A stretch of DNA of 64,000 nt from Portibacter marinus. Lineage in GTDB: Bacteria; Bacteroidota; Bacteroidia; Chitinophagales; Saprospiraceae. Position numbers and translations under genes: made by a program. Shown in pieces: positions 48,342 to 57,949 of this stretch. The notes below the pieces were generated by a model, which did no database searches, was not told where the DNA came from, and saw only the letters and a list, made by a program, of their open reading frames with translations. Position 1 is the first letter of the stretch. Every line of letters starts with the position of its first letter. The stretch spans positions 1-64,000 of the forward strand of contig NZ_JAJNKB010000003.1 of the NCBI RefSeq assembly GCF_021533195.1, written 5' to 3'.

Positions 48342-48814
48342 ATGTTCAAGCAGCACATTTAGACGATATCATTAAAGAAGTCAAAACGATTTTTTCCAGG
48401 CATCTGGAATTGAACAAGCTTCGCAAAACTCCTGAGCGATATGCCATTTTGGAAGAAATCTACAGACGGACTGATCACTTTGATGCTGAAGCCTTATACA
48501 TTCATATGAAGAATCAAAATTATCGGGTGAGCAGGGCTACTGTCTATAATACCTTAGAATTATTGGTTTCATGTGATCTGGTAACCAAACATCAATTCGG
48601 AAAGAATTTAGCACAGTATGAAAAATCATATGGCTTCAAGCAACATGATCATATCATTTGTGTAGACTGTGGAAAAGTTTTGGAATTTTGTGATCCACGC
48701 ATTCAACAAATCAAATCCATGATGGGCGATCTTATGAATTTTCAAATCACTCATCACTCCCTTAATCTATACGGTAAGTGTGACGGTGCTTGCGATAAAA
48801 AAATTAAGCGGTAA
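48338..48814 (+). CDS. Fur-family transcriptional regulator
   Basis: 158 residues. The N-terminal winged helix-turn-helix has [15 protein letters not shown] and [19 protein letters not shown]. The C-terminal dimerisation domain has [17 protein letters not shown] and a second Cys pair in YGKCDGAC, a structural zinc site. Iron (Fur) versus peroxide (PerR) or zinc (Zur) sensing cannot be decided by eye. It overlaps the ppGpp enzyme by four bases, so the two are likely co-translated. Confidence 0.9.
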   Translation: MNVQAAHLDDIIKEVKTIFSRHLELNKLRKTPERYAILEEIYRRTDHFDAEALYIHMKNQNYRVSRATVYNTLELLVSCDLVTKHQFGKNLAQYEKSYGFKQHDHIICVDCGKVLEFCDPRIQQIKSMMGDLMNFQITHHSLNLYGKCDGACDKKIKR

Positions 48815-48945
48815 GGATTTACATATTAAATTTTTCTAAATTAATTAGCGAGAACGATTTATATCCCGTCCTGTTTCCTATTTTTACGCTTTAAACTTTG
48901 TGGCAAATTTTTTTGCCTGAAGATAACCAACTGATAATTAAAGAC

Positions 48946-50214
48946 ATGGCGGTAGATGTTTTACTCGGACTGCAGTGGGGGGACGAGGGAAAAGGAAAAA
49001 TAGTAGATTATTTAGCAGACAAATACGATTTGGTATGTAGGTTCCAGGGTGGACCAAATGCAGGACACACTATAGTAATAGGCCAAACAAAATACGTATT
49101 GCACACCATCCCTTCTGGAATATTCAGGTCTAATATTACGAATGTGATAGGAAATGGAGTGGTGATCGATCCGATCACCTTTAAAAAGGAACTGGCAAAA
49201 CTCGATGCAGCAGAAGTAAAATATAAGAAAAATCTACTGGTAGCAAAGAAAGCGCATTTAATCGTTCCAACGCACCGGTGGTTAGATGTCGCTTCGGAAG
49301 CCGCCAAAGGCAAGGCTAAAATTGGTTCTACTTTGAAAGGCATCGGCCCTACTTATATGGATAAAACAGGTCGAAATGGATTAAGAGTCGGCGATCTTTT
49401 TGCGGCAGATTTTAGAGAAAAGTATGATGCACTTAAGGCAAAACACATGGGCCTATTGAAGGGCTATCCTGAGGTAGCATTTAACATCGAGGAGGAAGAG
49501 CAAGAGTGGTTTGACTCTATAGAAAAACTGAAAGAGATCCCTACCATTGATTGTGAATACTATGTCAATCAAGCCATCAAGGATGGTAAAAAAATACTGG
49601 CTGAAGGAGCTCAAGGTTCGATGCTCGATATTGACTTTGGCACCTATCCTTTCGTCACTTCCTCTAACACCATTACTGCAGGGGTCTGTACGGGCCTGGG
49701 AATCGCACCCCAGCAGATAGCAGAGGTCATCGGAATTGTGAAAGCTTATTGTACACGAGTAGGATCTGGACCATTTCCAACTGAACTGCATGATGATACA
49801 GGTGAAAAATTAAGAAAAATTGGTCATGAGTTTGGGGCCACTACTGGACGTCCCAGAAGATGTGGGTGGAATGATATCCCTCAGTTAAAGTATACGATCA
49901 TGATCAATGGTGTCACGCAATTAGTCATTACAAAACTGGATGTGTTAGATGACTTTGAAAAAATATACGTCAGCGAAAGTTATACTATAGAAGGAGAATC
50001 TAATTATCAGCTACCCTATGATCTTAATGATTCTAACATAGAGCCTAATTATACAGAAATTCAAGGTTGGAACAGCTCACTTGATCAAGTAGAGTCATAC
50101 GATCAACTGCCCAAGGTGGCAAAAGATTATATTGACAAATTAGAACAAATGCTAGATACTCCGATTTCAATGGTCTCAACAGGGCCAGAGCGTAGAAAAT
50201 TACTGGTACGATAA
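48946..50214 (+). CDS. purA: Adenylosuccinate synthetase
   Basis: 422 residues from the ATG at 48946; an in-frame TTG at 48898 would add 16 residues with no counterpart in the family. The enzyme joins IMP and aspartate using GTP, the first step from IMP to AMP. It shows GLQWGDEGKGK near the N-terminus, QGGPNAGHTIV, GIGPTYMDKTGRNGLR, LAEGAQGSMLDIDFGTYPFVT and TTGRPRRCGW. The gap to the upstream fur-type gene is 131 bases. Confidence 0.96.
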   Translation: MAVDVLLGLQWGDEGKGKIVDYLADKYDLVCRFQGGPNAGHTIVIGQTKYVLHTIPSGIFRSNITNVIGNGVVIDPITFKKELAKLDAAEVKYKKNLLVAKKAHLIVPTHRWLDVASEAAKGKAKIGSTLKGIGPTYMDKTGRNGLRVGDLFAADFREKYDALKAKHMGLLKGYPEVAFNIEEEEQEWFDSIEKLKEIPTIDCEYYVNQAIKDGKKILAEGAQGSMLDIDFGTYPFVTSSNTITAGVCTGLGIAPQQIAEVIGIVKAYCTRVGSGPFPTELHDDTGEKLRKIGHEFGATTGRPRRCGWNDIPQLKYTIMINGVTQLVITKLDVLDDFEKIYVSESYTIEGESNYQLPYDLNDSNIEPNYTEIQGWNSSLDQVESYDQLPKVAKDYIDKLEQMLDTPISMVSTGPERRKLLVR

Positions 50215-50271
50215 AATTAGCTATGCAAACAAACTACACTTATTATCGTTTTATAAGGTAAACGGTAAAAT

Positions 50272-50562
50272 ATGAAGAAGCAAGCAGTATGGAACGGACA
50301 AGTGATAGCTGAAAGTGATGACTTGGTCAATATAGAGCGTAATTACTATTTTCCTATGTCATCATTGGATAAAAGTTTTGTTACAGAAAGTTCTACCACT
50401 ACCCAATGCCCCTGGAAAGGAACTGCACACTATTATACACTGGAGGTAAATGGTGAAAAAAATAAAGATGCTGTTTGGTATTATCCCAATCCCAAAGAAG
50501 CTGCAAAAACTATAAAAGACCGTGTGGCATTTTGGAAGGGAGTCAAGATAGAAGATGTTTGA
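50272..50562 (+). CDS. DUF427 family protein
   Basis: 96 residues. The family pattern is clear: AVWNGQVIAESDD, NYYFPMSSL, TTQCPWKGTAHYYTLEVNG and AVWYYPNPKEAAKTIKDRVAFWKG-like ending. The biochemical role of DUF427 is not established; the fold is a small beta-barrel-like domain. It follows purA by 57 bases and is convergent with the PhzF-like gene, separated by five bases. Confidence 0.9.
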   Translation: MKKQAVWNGQVIAESDDLVNIERNYYFPMSSLDKSFVTESSTTTQCPWKGTAHYYTLEVNGEKNKDAVWYYPNPKEAAKTIKDRVAFWKGVKIEDV

Positions 50563-50567
50563 AGCGT

Positions 50568-51356
50568 CTATAAAAGAATTTCGCCTCTGGAATAAAGTTT
50601 GGCGCTTCCTGCAATCCCAACCCGCTCATTCATGTAAGTACAATATAATGTTCCTCCTCGCTTACTGATCTGCCTTGCAATCATATTGATTTTGCCTAGT
50701 TTTTCATGCCAGTAGGGAATGAGAATGGTATGCGCTGAACCGGTCACAGGATCTTCGTCGACTCCAACACCTGGTGCAAAAAATCTGGACACAAAATCAT
50801 AGTTATCAGATGGTGCTGTCACTATAAAACCACGGCGATCTATGTCAGATAGCTTTGTGAAATCAGGTTTTAAATTTTTGAGTTTTTGTTCATTTTCAAC
50901 CAAAATTAAGCAGTCGGTAAGACCATCCATGCATTCCAATACTTCAGTATCCAAGCATTTTTCTATCCATTTTTGGTCTAAATCAGAAGTCCTGAAGGTA
51001 GTGGAAGGAAAATTTAGTTCATATCGCTCATTTTTTCTTTCGACGGTTAATACTCCTCTTTTAAGAGTTTGAAAAACTACTTTATCTTCCACTTCCTTTA
51101 ACTCCTCCATTAATACATAAGCACTTGCCAATGTCGCATGACCACACAGATCCACTTCAGTTAAGGGTGTAAACCATCTAATTAGATAATGATCCTGTTC
51201 TGGAACTACGAAGGCCGTTTCTGAAAGATTATGTTCCATGGCAATTTTTTGCATTAAATCTCTTTCGGGGAAGGATTCTACGGTACAAACTACTGCGGGA
51301 TTACCTTCGAATAGCCGATCAGCGAATGCGTCAACTTGATATTTTTTAATTTTCAT
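50568..51356 (-). CDS. PhzF-family epimerase/isomerase-like protein
   Basis: 262 residues, typical of the family. The N-terminal half has YQVDAFADRLFEGNPAVV and the catalytic Glu in NLSETAFV (near 45). The C-terminal half has GVDEDPVTGSAHTILIPYW, the conserved second-lobe motif. PhzF itself isomerises a phenazine precursor, but most family members have unknown substrates and no phenazine genes are near. The fold is a diaminopimelate-epimerase-like double hot-dog by family knowledge. Confidence 0.9.
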   Translation of the reverse strand: MKIKKYQVDAFADRLFEGNPAVVCTVESFPERDLMQKIAMEHNLSETAFVVPEQDHYLIRWFTPLTEVDLCGHATLASAYVLMEELKEVEDKVVFQTLKRGVLTVERKNERYELNFPSTTFRTSDLDQKWIEKCLDTEVLECMDGLTDCLILVENEQKLKNLKPDFTKLSDIDRRGFIVTAPSDNYDFVSRFFAPGVGVDEDPVTGSAHTILIPYWHEKLGKINMIARQISKRGGTLYCTYMNERVGIAGSAKLYSRGEILL

Positions 51357-51498
51357 TACTTTAAATTAAGATTTAAAAATCCTTTATTTAAAGGCAGTTT
51401 AAGGAAATCTTAAAATTTTCTAAAAATTTTGTGAGGTTTTTTGGGGGTATGGATTTTAGTAGTCGTCTTGGGAGTACATAAATACTAAATACGACAGA

Positions 51499-52197
51499 AT
51501 GGAAAACAACAGTATGATTGCAGATTTGAAGAATTTTCCGATTCTAAGTGACTGTACTGAAAAGGAATTGGATTGGTTAGCGAGTAAATCTACTGACAAA
51601 ACCTTTTTCAAGGGAGAATCCATTTATAGAGAAGGTGATGAAGGATCACACGTTTATTTCGTATTGAGGGGAAGTGCTAAGTTGGGCATTACCTCTTCAT
51701 GTGGTAAAATATTGATTAAAGATATCGTTCACGAAGGTGACCTTTTTGGAGAAAATATTTTTACGTCAGTGAGTAGCCGAAAGGAGTTTGCTGAGGTCAT
51801 GAAAGGTAAAGTGTCGTTGCTGATGCTTCGCAAAGAAGATTTTCAGAAATTGTTGTTACACAATAAACAATTTGCAAACAAAGTTGTAAATTTAATTGTA
51901 ACAAGATTAAATGCGCTTGAAAAGAGAATGGAGAATTTTATTTTCAAGAAAGCTAAAGCAAGAATTGTTGATTTTATAGTTTCCACTGGAAAAGCAAGAG
52001 GTATTAAGATTGGATTAGATGAGCTTCTGATAAACCATGGAATGTCTCACAAAGAAATTGCTTTTCTAACAGACACTTCAAGACAGACTGTAGCGCGAGT
52101 ATTAGGAGAATTAAAGAAGGATAGCTTGATACATTTTTCATCAAGAAAGCCTAGCAAGATATTGATCAGAGATTTGGCAAGCCTTAACGCTTTCTAG
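51499..52197 (+). CDS. Crp/Fnr-family transcriptional regulator
   Basis: 232 residues. A cyclic-nucleotide-binding-like beta-roll (about 10-125; GESIYREGDEGSHVYFVLRG, GDLFGENIF) is followed by a long dimer helix and a winged helix-turn-helix. The latter has MSHKEIAFLTDTSRQTVARVLGEL-type recognition helix near residues 178-201. No Fnr-type iron-sulphur Cys cluster is visible; the Cys at 19 and 66 are isolated. The effector is unknown. The phosphate-pocket RxSxR-type residues of true CRP are not obvious. Confidence 0.9.
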   Translation: MENNSMIADLKNFPILSDCTEKELDWLASKSTDKTFFKGESIYREGDEGSHVYFVLRGSAKLGITSSCGKILIKDIVHEGDLFGENIFTSVSSRKEFAEVMKGKVSLLMLRKEDFQKLLLHNKQFANKVVNLIVTRLNALEKRMENFIFKKAKARIVDFIVSTGKARGIKIGLDELLINHGMSHKEIAFLTDTSRQTVARVLGELKKDSLIHFSSRKPSKILIRDLASLNAF

Positions 52198-52232
52198 AAT
52201 CCTGAAATGAGTTTGGTTAGAATTCCATAGCA

Positions 52233-52266
52233 ATTGAAAACCTAACACGCCATTTAGGTTTTCAAT
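52233..52266. other. Perfect 13-bp hairpin downstream of the Crp/Fnr gene
   Basis: ATTGAAAACCTAA (52233-52245) and its exact reverse complement (52254-52266) flank an 8-base loop. No T-tract follows, so it is not itself an intrinsic terminator. It may protect the 3' end of the mRNA or form part of a double terminator with 52355-52389. Confidence 0.6.
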
Positions 52267-52354
52267 GCAAATGGAAGTTGACCAAAAAAAGAAAAATACT
52301 CTTCATAAGAGTTATTTGGTTTTAAGGTTTTAGGCACATTACTTATTGAAATTG

Positions 52355-52389
52355 ACCGTTTTCCGATAATGATTGGAAAACGGTTTTTT
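52355..52389 (+). terminator. Rho-independent terminator after the Crp/Fnr gene
   Basis: ACCGTTTTCC pairs with GGAAAACGGT around loop GATAATGATT, followed by a run of T through 52389. The stop codon of the Crp/Fnr gene is about 160 bases upstream. The rest of 52198-52484 shows only this and the perfect hairpin. Confidence 0.85.
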
Positions 52390-52484
52390 GTTTATAGGTA
52401 TTTATCAATGCCTTGAGACTTTAAGACCAATTGAGTAAATGTTTAGTGAGTTTTTAGATGGTAAAACGCGTGACACTTCTCAAC

Positions 52485-55223
52485 TTATTCCTCCTCTAGT
52501 TCGAATCCTTGATTGATTCCTTTGTCAACTACACTTACTCCTTTTTTCATCCACAATGGCATAGGCTCATCTAATAAATAGTGTGCGAAAAACTGTTCCA
52601 TTCTTTTGTTAAAATCCAAACGGTTATGCCACTTTAATGGCCAGTGTGGCTCACCATTGTAATTCAAAAACCATGCAGGTTTTCCTAATCTCCGCAAGGC
52701 CATGTAATACTCAATCCCCTGATACCAAGGCACAGCGCCGTCATTATCATTGTGAAGAATTAAAACTGGGGTATTCATCTGATCAACTTCGAATATGGGT
52801 GAGTTTCTAAGATATGCTTCAGGGTCTTCCCATAAAGTAGCACCTAATCTGCTTTGTGTTTTTTCATATTGAAACATGCGGCTCATTCCACTACCCCATC
52901 TGATTCCTCCATAGGCACTAACCATATTCACCACCGGCGCCCCACTTTCAGCACAGCGAAAAATATCGGTCTTATTGAGAATATGTGCGATCTGATATCC
53001 ACCCCATGAATGCCCCTGAATTCCAATACGGTCTTTATCAATCCATGTGTTCTTACTCAGTGCTTCCACTCCACTAACTACTGCATTGTAAGCACTTTGA
53101 CCAGGATCACCAATTTCGTACTTCACATCAGGGTTGAAAATGACATAACCTTTGTTAGCATAGTAGGAATAATTAATAGTCGATCTATGCGGCTCGGGAG
53201 CCCGATGTCTGTGCAAACCATCAGAACTTCTCTCATAAAAATTTACAATGACCGGATATTTCTTCGATGGGTCAAATCCTTCCGGCTTGACCAAAAGTCC
53301 TTCTAATTCATCTCCGTTATAGTCTTGCCACTTGAACAGTTCAATACTTCCCCACCTGTATTCACTTTGTTGCGGATTGGCATCGCTGATTTTTACAGTA
53401 TTTTCAAGGGAAAGTTGAGAGATCAATAAATCCGGAAAAATCTCAAAACTTTCTTTTGTAAAGACCAGACGATCCGCATTTTTAGCCTTTAGAGGTCTCC
53501 TGTCATAAGACATATCTTCCATCACGATGACTGAAGGCTCGCCTCCCTCTAGGTTCAACCTGCCATATCCACTTTCCTTAGTTCGCTCGTTAAAGACATA
53601 CATAAAGGCATTTTCATCTAATGCATCTTCCTCTCTATCCAGATCTATGACTCTCCATTCTATTTGATTTTGTCTTCCTTTTGTGAGGTTTACAGGATCT
53701 GACACCCCGCTAGGATCAAACTTCCATACATCATATCGATCATAAAGATACAGCCATTGATCTTCAGTAGACCAACCGGCCATTCCATAAGGTCCAGGTT
53801 GCATCGGTCGATCGTTCAACTCATCTGTAAACCCTGTCATTCCTTCTGTAAGATTAACTTCTTTTTCTGTTGCTACATTGTAGGATTTCCAAGCAAGCTC
53901 ATCTCTATCAAACCAATATAGATATTTTCCTGTGGGAGAAAAACCAGGGTTGCCCGATAATCCGGATTTAAATAATTTGACCCCTTGCCCTACTTCCCCA
54001 ATGTAGACATCTGACTTAGATCTTCCCATCCATGTCACTTCTTTTTCATAGGGCTCCCGGTCTGACAATAAATAAATTTTACCATCGCCTTTCTGAGATA
54101 CTTGAAGACTTTTGCGACGACGATCCTCTAACGGTATTAATATTCCAGATTGTTCATCATATCGGACGTCATAAGTTTCTTTTCTAAGTCGATCTTCCTG
54201 TAATTCCTGCATGGTATATAACATGGGATCGGCAGTGGTCCATACCTCCACTTGAACCTGCTCTTCGTCCAATGCTAAAGAATCAGCGAGTACAGGCGAA
54301 CTTCCAATACCGAAATAGAGCACTTCGCCATTATCCGAAAATCTGGGTTTTGTATTTTCGGTTACCTGATAGGAATCGGATCCTAATTTATCTTCCGATC
54401 CCATTGGGATTTTGTCTGTTCCATCAGACCAGTAGTGTAATTCATAGGGTCTTATTCTTGCTTTGGTGGTATCCCGATCTGAAATAAAGCTTACACGATC
54501 TCCGGATTTGTTGATGACCAGGTTTTTATATTTTCCATTTTCCTGAAGAATAGGTTTTAATGATTTGTCTGATACATTATACATGAAAACTCCGGCCACC
54601 ACAGTGGTATCTTTTGTATTTCTACTGAATACCAAGTGTGGCTCTTCTTCGGCTATCTGATATTCAGTAACGTTCTCTAAAGTATCTACGTAATTAGTTT
54701 TTAAATCGTAGATAAAGAAGCTTTGTTCCATCTCCTTTTTCGCACTGGAATCTTTCTTCATTTTCGGGATTTCCGCCTGATATGCAATGATGCCTGACCA
54801 ATTTTCGGGTATTTTGTAAGTGCCAATGTCAGGGATCAACGTTTCATTCATCGTTTCCAGATCAAGAACCACTAGCGTATCCTTAGGCAAATCTTTCTTT
54901 TCTACCTTTCGGCGTCTCTTGTATTCTATGGTATCGGTCGCAGCTTGTCTTGTGAATACTAAAAATCGACCATTGTCCGTAAAACTTGATCTGCCTACTC
55001 TAGTGAAGCTCCGTTGTTCTTTGGTGCTGGTATCATAAAGGTAAAGGACTTTATCGCCCCTTCCAGGAGTAAGATGATACTTGATCCATTGACCATCGTC
55101 TGTAGTAGATTCTGATTCAATTTCTTTCCATTCGATGTATGCAGACTGATCCATGACCTTCATCTGCCCATTGGCACACATCGTAAAACCTAGAATAATT
55201 AGTAGTGTAGAAAATAATTTCAT
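52485..55223 (-). CDS. Secreted S9-family prolyl oligopeptidase-like peptidase
   Basis: 912 residues from the ATG at 55223, which begins a signal peptide (KLFSTLLIILGFTMCANG); an in-frame ATG at 55277 would put 18 polar residues in front and is less likely. The N-terminal two thirds is a beta-propeller-like region (repeated YLYDRYDVW, LSDREPYEKEVTW). The C-terminal alpha/beta-hydrolase domain has nucleophile Ser739 in GIQGHSWGGYQ, an Asp in LILHNDNDGAVPW (about 830) and His in NGEPHWPLKWHN (about 860). Predicted periplasmic or secreted peptidase cleaving short peptides. Divergent from mgsA. Confidence 0.92.
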   Translation of the reverse strand: MKLFSTLLIILGFTMCANGQMKVMDQSAYIEWKEIESESTTDDGQWIKYHLTPGRGDKVLYLYDTSTKEQRSFTRVGRSSFTDNGRFLVFTRQAATDTIEYKRRRKVEKKDLPKDTLVVLDLETMNETLIPDIGTYKIPENWSGIIAYQAEIPKMKKDSSAKKEMEQSFFIYDLKTNYVDTLENVTEYQIAEEEPHLVFSRNTKDTTVVAGVFMYNVSDKSLKPILQENGKYKNLVINKSGDRVSFISDRDTTKARIRPYELHYWSDGTDKIPMGSEDKLGSDSYQVTENTKPRFSDNGEVLYFGIGSSPVLADSLALDEEQVQVEVWTTADPMLYTMQELQEDRLRKETYDVRYDEQSGILIPLEDRRRKSLQVSQKGDGKIYLLSDREPYEKEVTWMGRSKSDVYIGEVGQGVKLFKSGLSGNPGFSPTGKYLYWFDRDELAWKSYNVATEKEVNLTEGMTGFTDELNDRPMQPGPYGMAGWSTEDQWLYLYDRYDVWKFDPSGVSDPVNLTKGRQNQIEWRVIDLDREEDALDENAFMYVFNERTKESGYGRLNLEGGEPSVIVMEDMSYDRRPLKAKNADRLVFTKESFEIFPDLLISQLSLENTVKISDANPQQSEYRWGSIELFKWQDYNGDELEGLLVKPEGFDPSKKYPVIVNFYERSSDGLHRHRAPEPHRSTINYSYYANKGYVIFNPDVKYEIGDPGQSAYNAVVSGVEALSKNTWIDKDRIGIQGHSWGGYQIAHILNKTDIFRCAESGAPVVNMVSAYGGIRWGSGMSRMFQYEKTQSRLGATLWEDPEAYLRNSPIFEVDQMNTPVLILHNDNDGAVPWYQGIEYYMALRRLGKPAWFLNYNGEPHWPLKWHNRLDFNKRMEQFFAHYLLDEPMPLWMKKGVSVVDKGINQGFELEEE

Positions 55224-55290
55224 GTTCTTTGATTGATTTTGACTTCTAAAAATAGAAAGATTACTTTTATATCTCATTAAAGTAGAGAGA

Positions 55291-55662
55291 ATGATTAAGC
55301 TAGCACTGATAGCCCATAATGGGAAAAAGCCGGAAATGGTCAGTTTTGTGATGCATCATAAAGAAGAATTGAAGGACTTTAATTTGTTTGCTACAGGAAC
55401 GACTGGAAGTCACATTGAAAAAACCGGCTTGCCAGTAATTAAATTACTCTCAGGTCCAAAGGGAGGCGATGCTCAGATAGCCGCTATGCTTGCTACCAAT
55501 GAAATAGATATGGTTATATTTTTTCGCGACCCACTGGACAAGCATCCTCATGAACCAGATGTTCAAATGCTAATGAGACTAGCAGACGTACACAATATTC
55601 CTCTCGCTACGAACCCCGCAACAGCTAAACTGTTAATAAAGGGTGTAAACGCTGGTAAGTGA
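55291..55662 (+). CDS. mgsA: Methylglyoxal synthase
   Basis: 123 residues, shorter than the E. coli enzyme (152) but covering the domain. It converts dihydroxyacetone phosphate to methylglyoxal and phosphate. Visible are IAHNGKKPEM, the phosphate-binding ATGTTGSHIE, LSGPKGGDAQIAA, and FFRDPLDKHPHEPDVQML with the catalytic Asp, then ADVHNIPLATNPATA. Its stop overlaps the GTG of uvrC (GTGA). Confidence 0.95.
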   Translation: MIKLALIAHNGKKPEMVSFVMHHKEELKDFNLFATGTTGSHIEKTGLPVIKLLSGPKGGDAQIAAMLATNEIDMVIFFRDPLDKHPHEPDVQMLMRLADVHNIPLATNPATAKLLIKGVNAGK

Positions 55663-57476
55663 CCACAGAAGAATTTAGAAACATATCGCCCACGCTCCCA
55701 AAAAATCCGGGTGTCTATCGCTTCTTAGATGAAGATAGAACCATTTTGTATGTGGGAAAAGCTAAAAATTTAAAGAAAAGGCTTACTTCATATTTTGGTG
55801 TGAAAAAGCATCAAGCTTTTAAAACAAAGACTATGGTCAAGCATGCTCACGATATTGAATTTACAATCGTGGAGAGTGAGCATGATGCTTTACTATTAGA
55901 AAATTCATTAATTAAGAAGCATCAACCACGTTATAATGTGCTTTTAAAGGATGCTAAATCATACACATACATCTGTATCAAGAAAGAGCGATTTCCCAGA
56001 ATTTTTTTTACCAGAAAAGTGAGAAGGGATGGTTCTGTATATCTTGGTCCATATACTTCTAAGCACAGAACGAAGCAAATATTTGATCTTATTAAAAACT
56101 TGTTTCCTCTAAGAACTTGTAAGCTTAATCTTTCCAAGGAAAACATAGATGATGGTAAATTTAAAGTATGCCTCGAGTACCATATTAAGAACTGCAAAGG
56201 CCCATGCATAGGAGAAGAAAGCGAGGAGGAATACAATGAAAAAATTGAGCAAGTTAAAAACATCTTAAAAGGTAATTTTAAACCTGTAAAAGATTACATC
56301 AAAGCAGAAATGCACAAATTCGCTGAGCGCATGGAGTTTGAAAAAGCTCAGGAAATGAAAGAAAAGCTTACCCTGTTCGAAGACTATCAAGCGAAATCAA
56401 CGGTTGTTTCTCAAACCATAAAGGATGTGGATGTATTTACCATCGATTCATACAAAGATTCTGCCTTTGTGAACTTCATTAAGATTGCCAATGGGGCGAT
56501 CATTAATACCGATACTGTCGAATTAAAAAAGAATTTGGATGAAGAAGATGAGGATTTGCTGAGATATGCCATTGACCGATTTAGGGAAAAATACAACAGC
56601 ATTACCAAAGAAATCATACTTGCTAAAAGAATAGAACTTATTGAAGATGACGTACAAGTCATTGTACCGCAAAGGGGTGAAAAAAAGCATTTGCTTGACT
56701 TATCTGCTAAGAATGTTAAGTATTTCATCATGAATCTGCGCAAAGAAGAGGCGACGAGGATGAAGAAGCAAACTTCCGCAGAAAGAATACTAACCACCCT
56801 TCGAGATGATCTGCAGATGGATGAAATCCCTTTTCACATTGAATGTTTCGATAACTCTAATATGCAAGGTTCTTTTCCCACCGCAAGTTGTGTTGTTTTT
56901 AAAAATGCAAAACCAAGTAAGAAAGACTATAGGCATTTCAATGTTAAAACTGTAGTAGGACCTGATGACTTTGCCTCGATGACAGAAATCGTTGGAAGAA
57001 GATATAAAAGGATGCTGGCAGAGGGAGATGAATTGCCTCAACTGATCATTATAGATGGAGGGAAGGGTCAATTGAGTGCGGCTGCTAAAAGTCTGCGTGA
57101 ATTAGGAATTCTTGATCAGGTTACGGTTATTGGCATTGCGAAAAGATTGGAAGAAATTTTCTTTCACGACGATCCGGTTCCTATTTATATTAATAAAAAA
57201 TCCGAATCGTTGAAATTAATCCAGCAAGCCAGAAACGAAGCCCATCGCTTTGCGATCACTTTCCATAGACAAAAAAGATCTCAGCATTTTACACAATCGG
57301 AATTACATACCATTCCCGGAGTAGGTGACAAAACAGCTACCAAATTACTTACTGAATACAAATCGGTAGAAAAGATCAAAAATCTGACCTTAGAAGAGTT
57401 GATCCAAAAAACAAATAAGCGCATTGGTACGATAATTTATGCCTACTTCAAAGAAAAAGTCGAAAAACAGCAGTAG
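55659..57476 (+). CDS. uvrC: Excinuclease ABC subunit C
   Basis: 605 residues from a GTG overlapping the mgsA stop. The GIY-YIG nuclease domain is N-terminal (NPGVYRFLDEDRTILYVGKA), making the 3' incision. A Cys-containing linker (CLEYHIKNCKGPC), a UVR motif (KFAERMEFEKAQEMKEKL, about 223-240), an RNase-H-like domain (IECFDNSNMQGSFPTASCVV, IIIDGGKGQLSAA) and a C-terminal helix-hairpin-helix (TIPGVGDKTATKLL) follow. Complete nucleotide-excision-repair subunit. Confidence 0.97.
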   Translation: MTTEEFRNISPTLPKNPGVYRFLDEDRTILYVGKAKNLKKRLTSYFGVKKHQAFKTKTMVKHAHDIEFTIVESEHDALLLENSLIKKHQPRYNVLLKDAKSYTYICIKKERFPRIFFTRKVRRDGSVYLGPYTSKHRTKQIFDLIKNLFPLRTCKLNLSKENIDDGKFKVCLEYHIKNCKGPCIGEESEEEYNEKIEQVKNILKGNFKPVKDYIKAEMHKFAERMEFEKAQEMKEKLTLFEDYQAKSTVVSQTIKDVDVFTIDSYKDSAFVNFIKIANGAIINTDTVELKKNLDEEDEDLLRYAIDRFREKYNSITKEIILAKRIELIEDDVQVIVPQRGEKKHLLDLSAKNVKYFIMNLRKEEATRMKKQTSAERILTTLRDDLQMDEIPFHIECFDNSNMQGSFPTASCVVFKNAKPSKKDYRHFNVKTVVGPDDFASMTEIVGRRYKRMLAEGDELPQLIIIDGGKGQLSAAAKSLRELGILDQVTVIGIAKRLEEIFFHDDPVPIYINKKSESLKLIQQARNEAHRFAITFHRQKRSQHFTQSELHTIPGVGDKTATKLLTEYKSVEKIKNLTLEELIQKTNKRIGTIIYAYFKEKVEKQQ

Positions 57477-57538
57477 GAGGTTAAACTTGATTTCGAACCA
57501 TGTGTTTGCTTAATACGTAAGAGAAAAAATACAAAATT

Positions 57539-57883
57539 ATGTCAGAGAATAAATATAGTGAAACGAAGCTTCAGGAGTTTAGCAGTATTATTAAAGATAG
57601 ACTAGACGAGGTAACCAAGCAAGTAGAAACCTTAACCAACATAAGAAAAAGCAGACGGGAGGGAAAGCAGGATGACAATCCCGGTTTTGGTGAGATGAGC
57701 AAAAATGAACAGCAAGCTTCTAAAAATAAAGCATCTATGAGACGTTTGAAAACTCGACAAAAAGAGTTAAAAAGAGCACTTCTTAGAATCGAGAATGGAA
57801 CTTACGGAATAGATGAAAGGACAGGGGAGTTAATCGATGAGAAAAGGCTTAAGGCACTACCAACTGCCACACGAGGCATTTAA
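57539..57883 (+). CDS. DksA/TraR-like protein lacking zinc-finger cysteines
   Basis: 114 residues. A long charged helical region (about 1-80) leads to RIENGTYGIDERTGELIDEKRLKALP and TATRGI, which lines up with the zinc-finger end of the DksA/TraR family (typically GxYGxC...GxxIxxxRLxAxPxATxC). No Cys is present at all, so it cannot bind zinc as DksA does. Family members act at the RNA polymerase secondary channel; whether this one does is unknown. It lies 62 bases after uvrC and ends at a strong terminator. Confidence 0.75.
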   Translation: MSENKYSETKLQEFSSIIKDRLDEVTKQVETLTNIRKSRREGKQDDNPGFGEMSKNEQQASKNKASMRRLKTRQKELKRALLRIENGTYGIDERTGELIDEKRLKALPTATRGI

Positions 57884-57895
57884 GAATAAGTCCAT

Positions 57896-57937
57896 AAAAA
57901 AAGAGGCTATTTCATTACTGAGATAGCCTCTTTTTTT
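57896..57937. terminator. Bidirectional intrinsic terminator
   Basis: AAGAGGCTAT (57901-57910) pairs with ATAGCCTCTT (57923-57932) around a 12-base loop, with an A-run on the left and seven T on the right. It can serve both the DksA-like gene (plus) and the protease gene (minus) that converge here. Confidence 0.9.
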
Positions 57938-57949
57938 ACTCAATCATAA

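Noticed and set aside
50568-51356. PhzF homologue as part of a phenazine cluster
   Set aside because: No other phenazine genes are near; PhzF-like proteins of unknown substrate are widespread.
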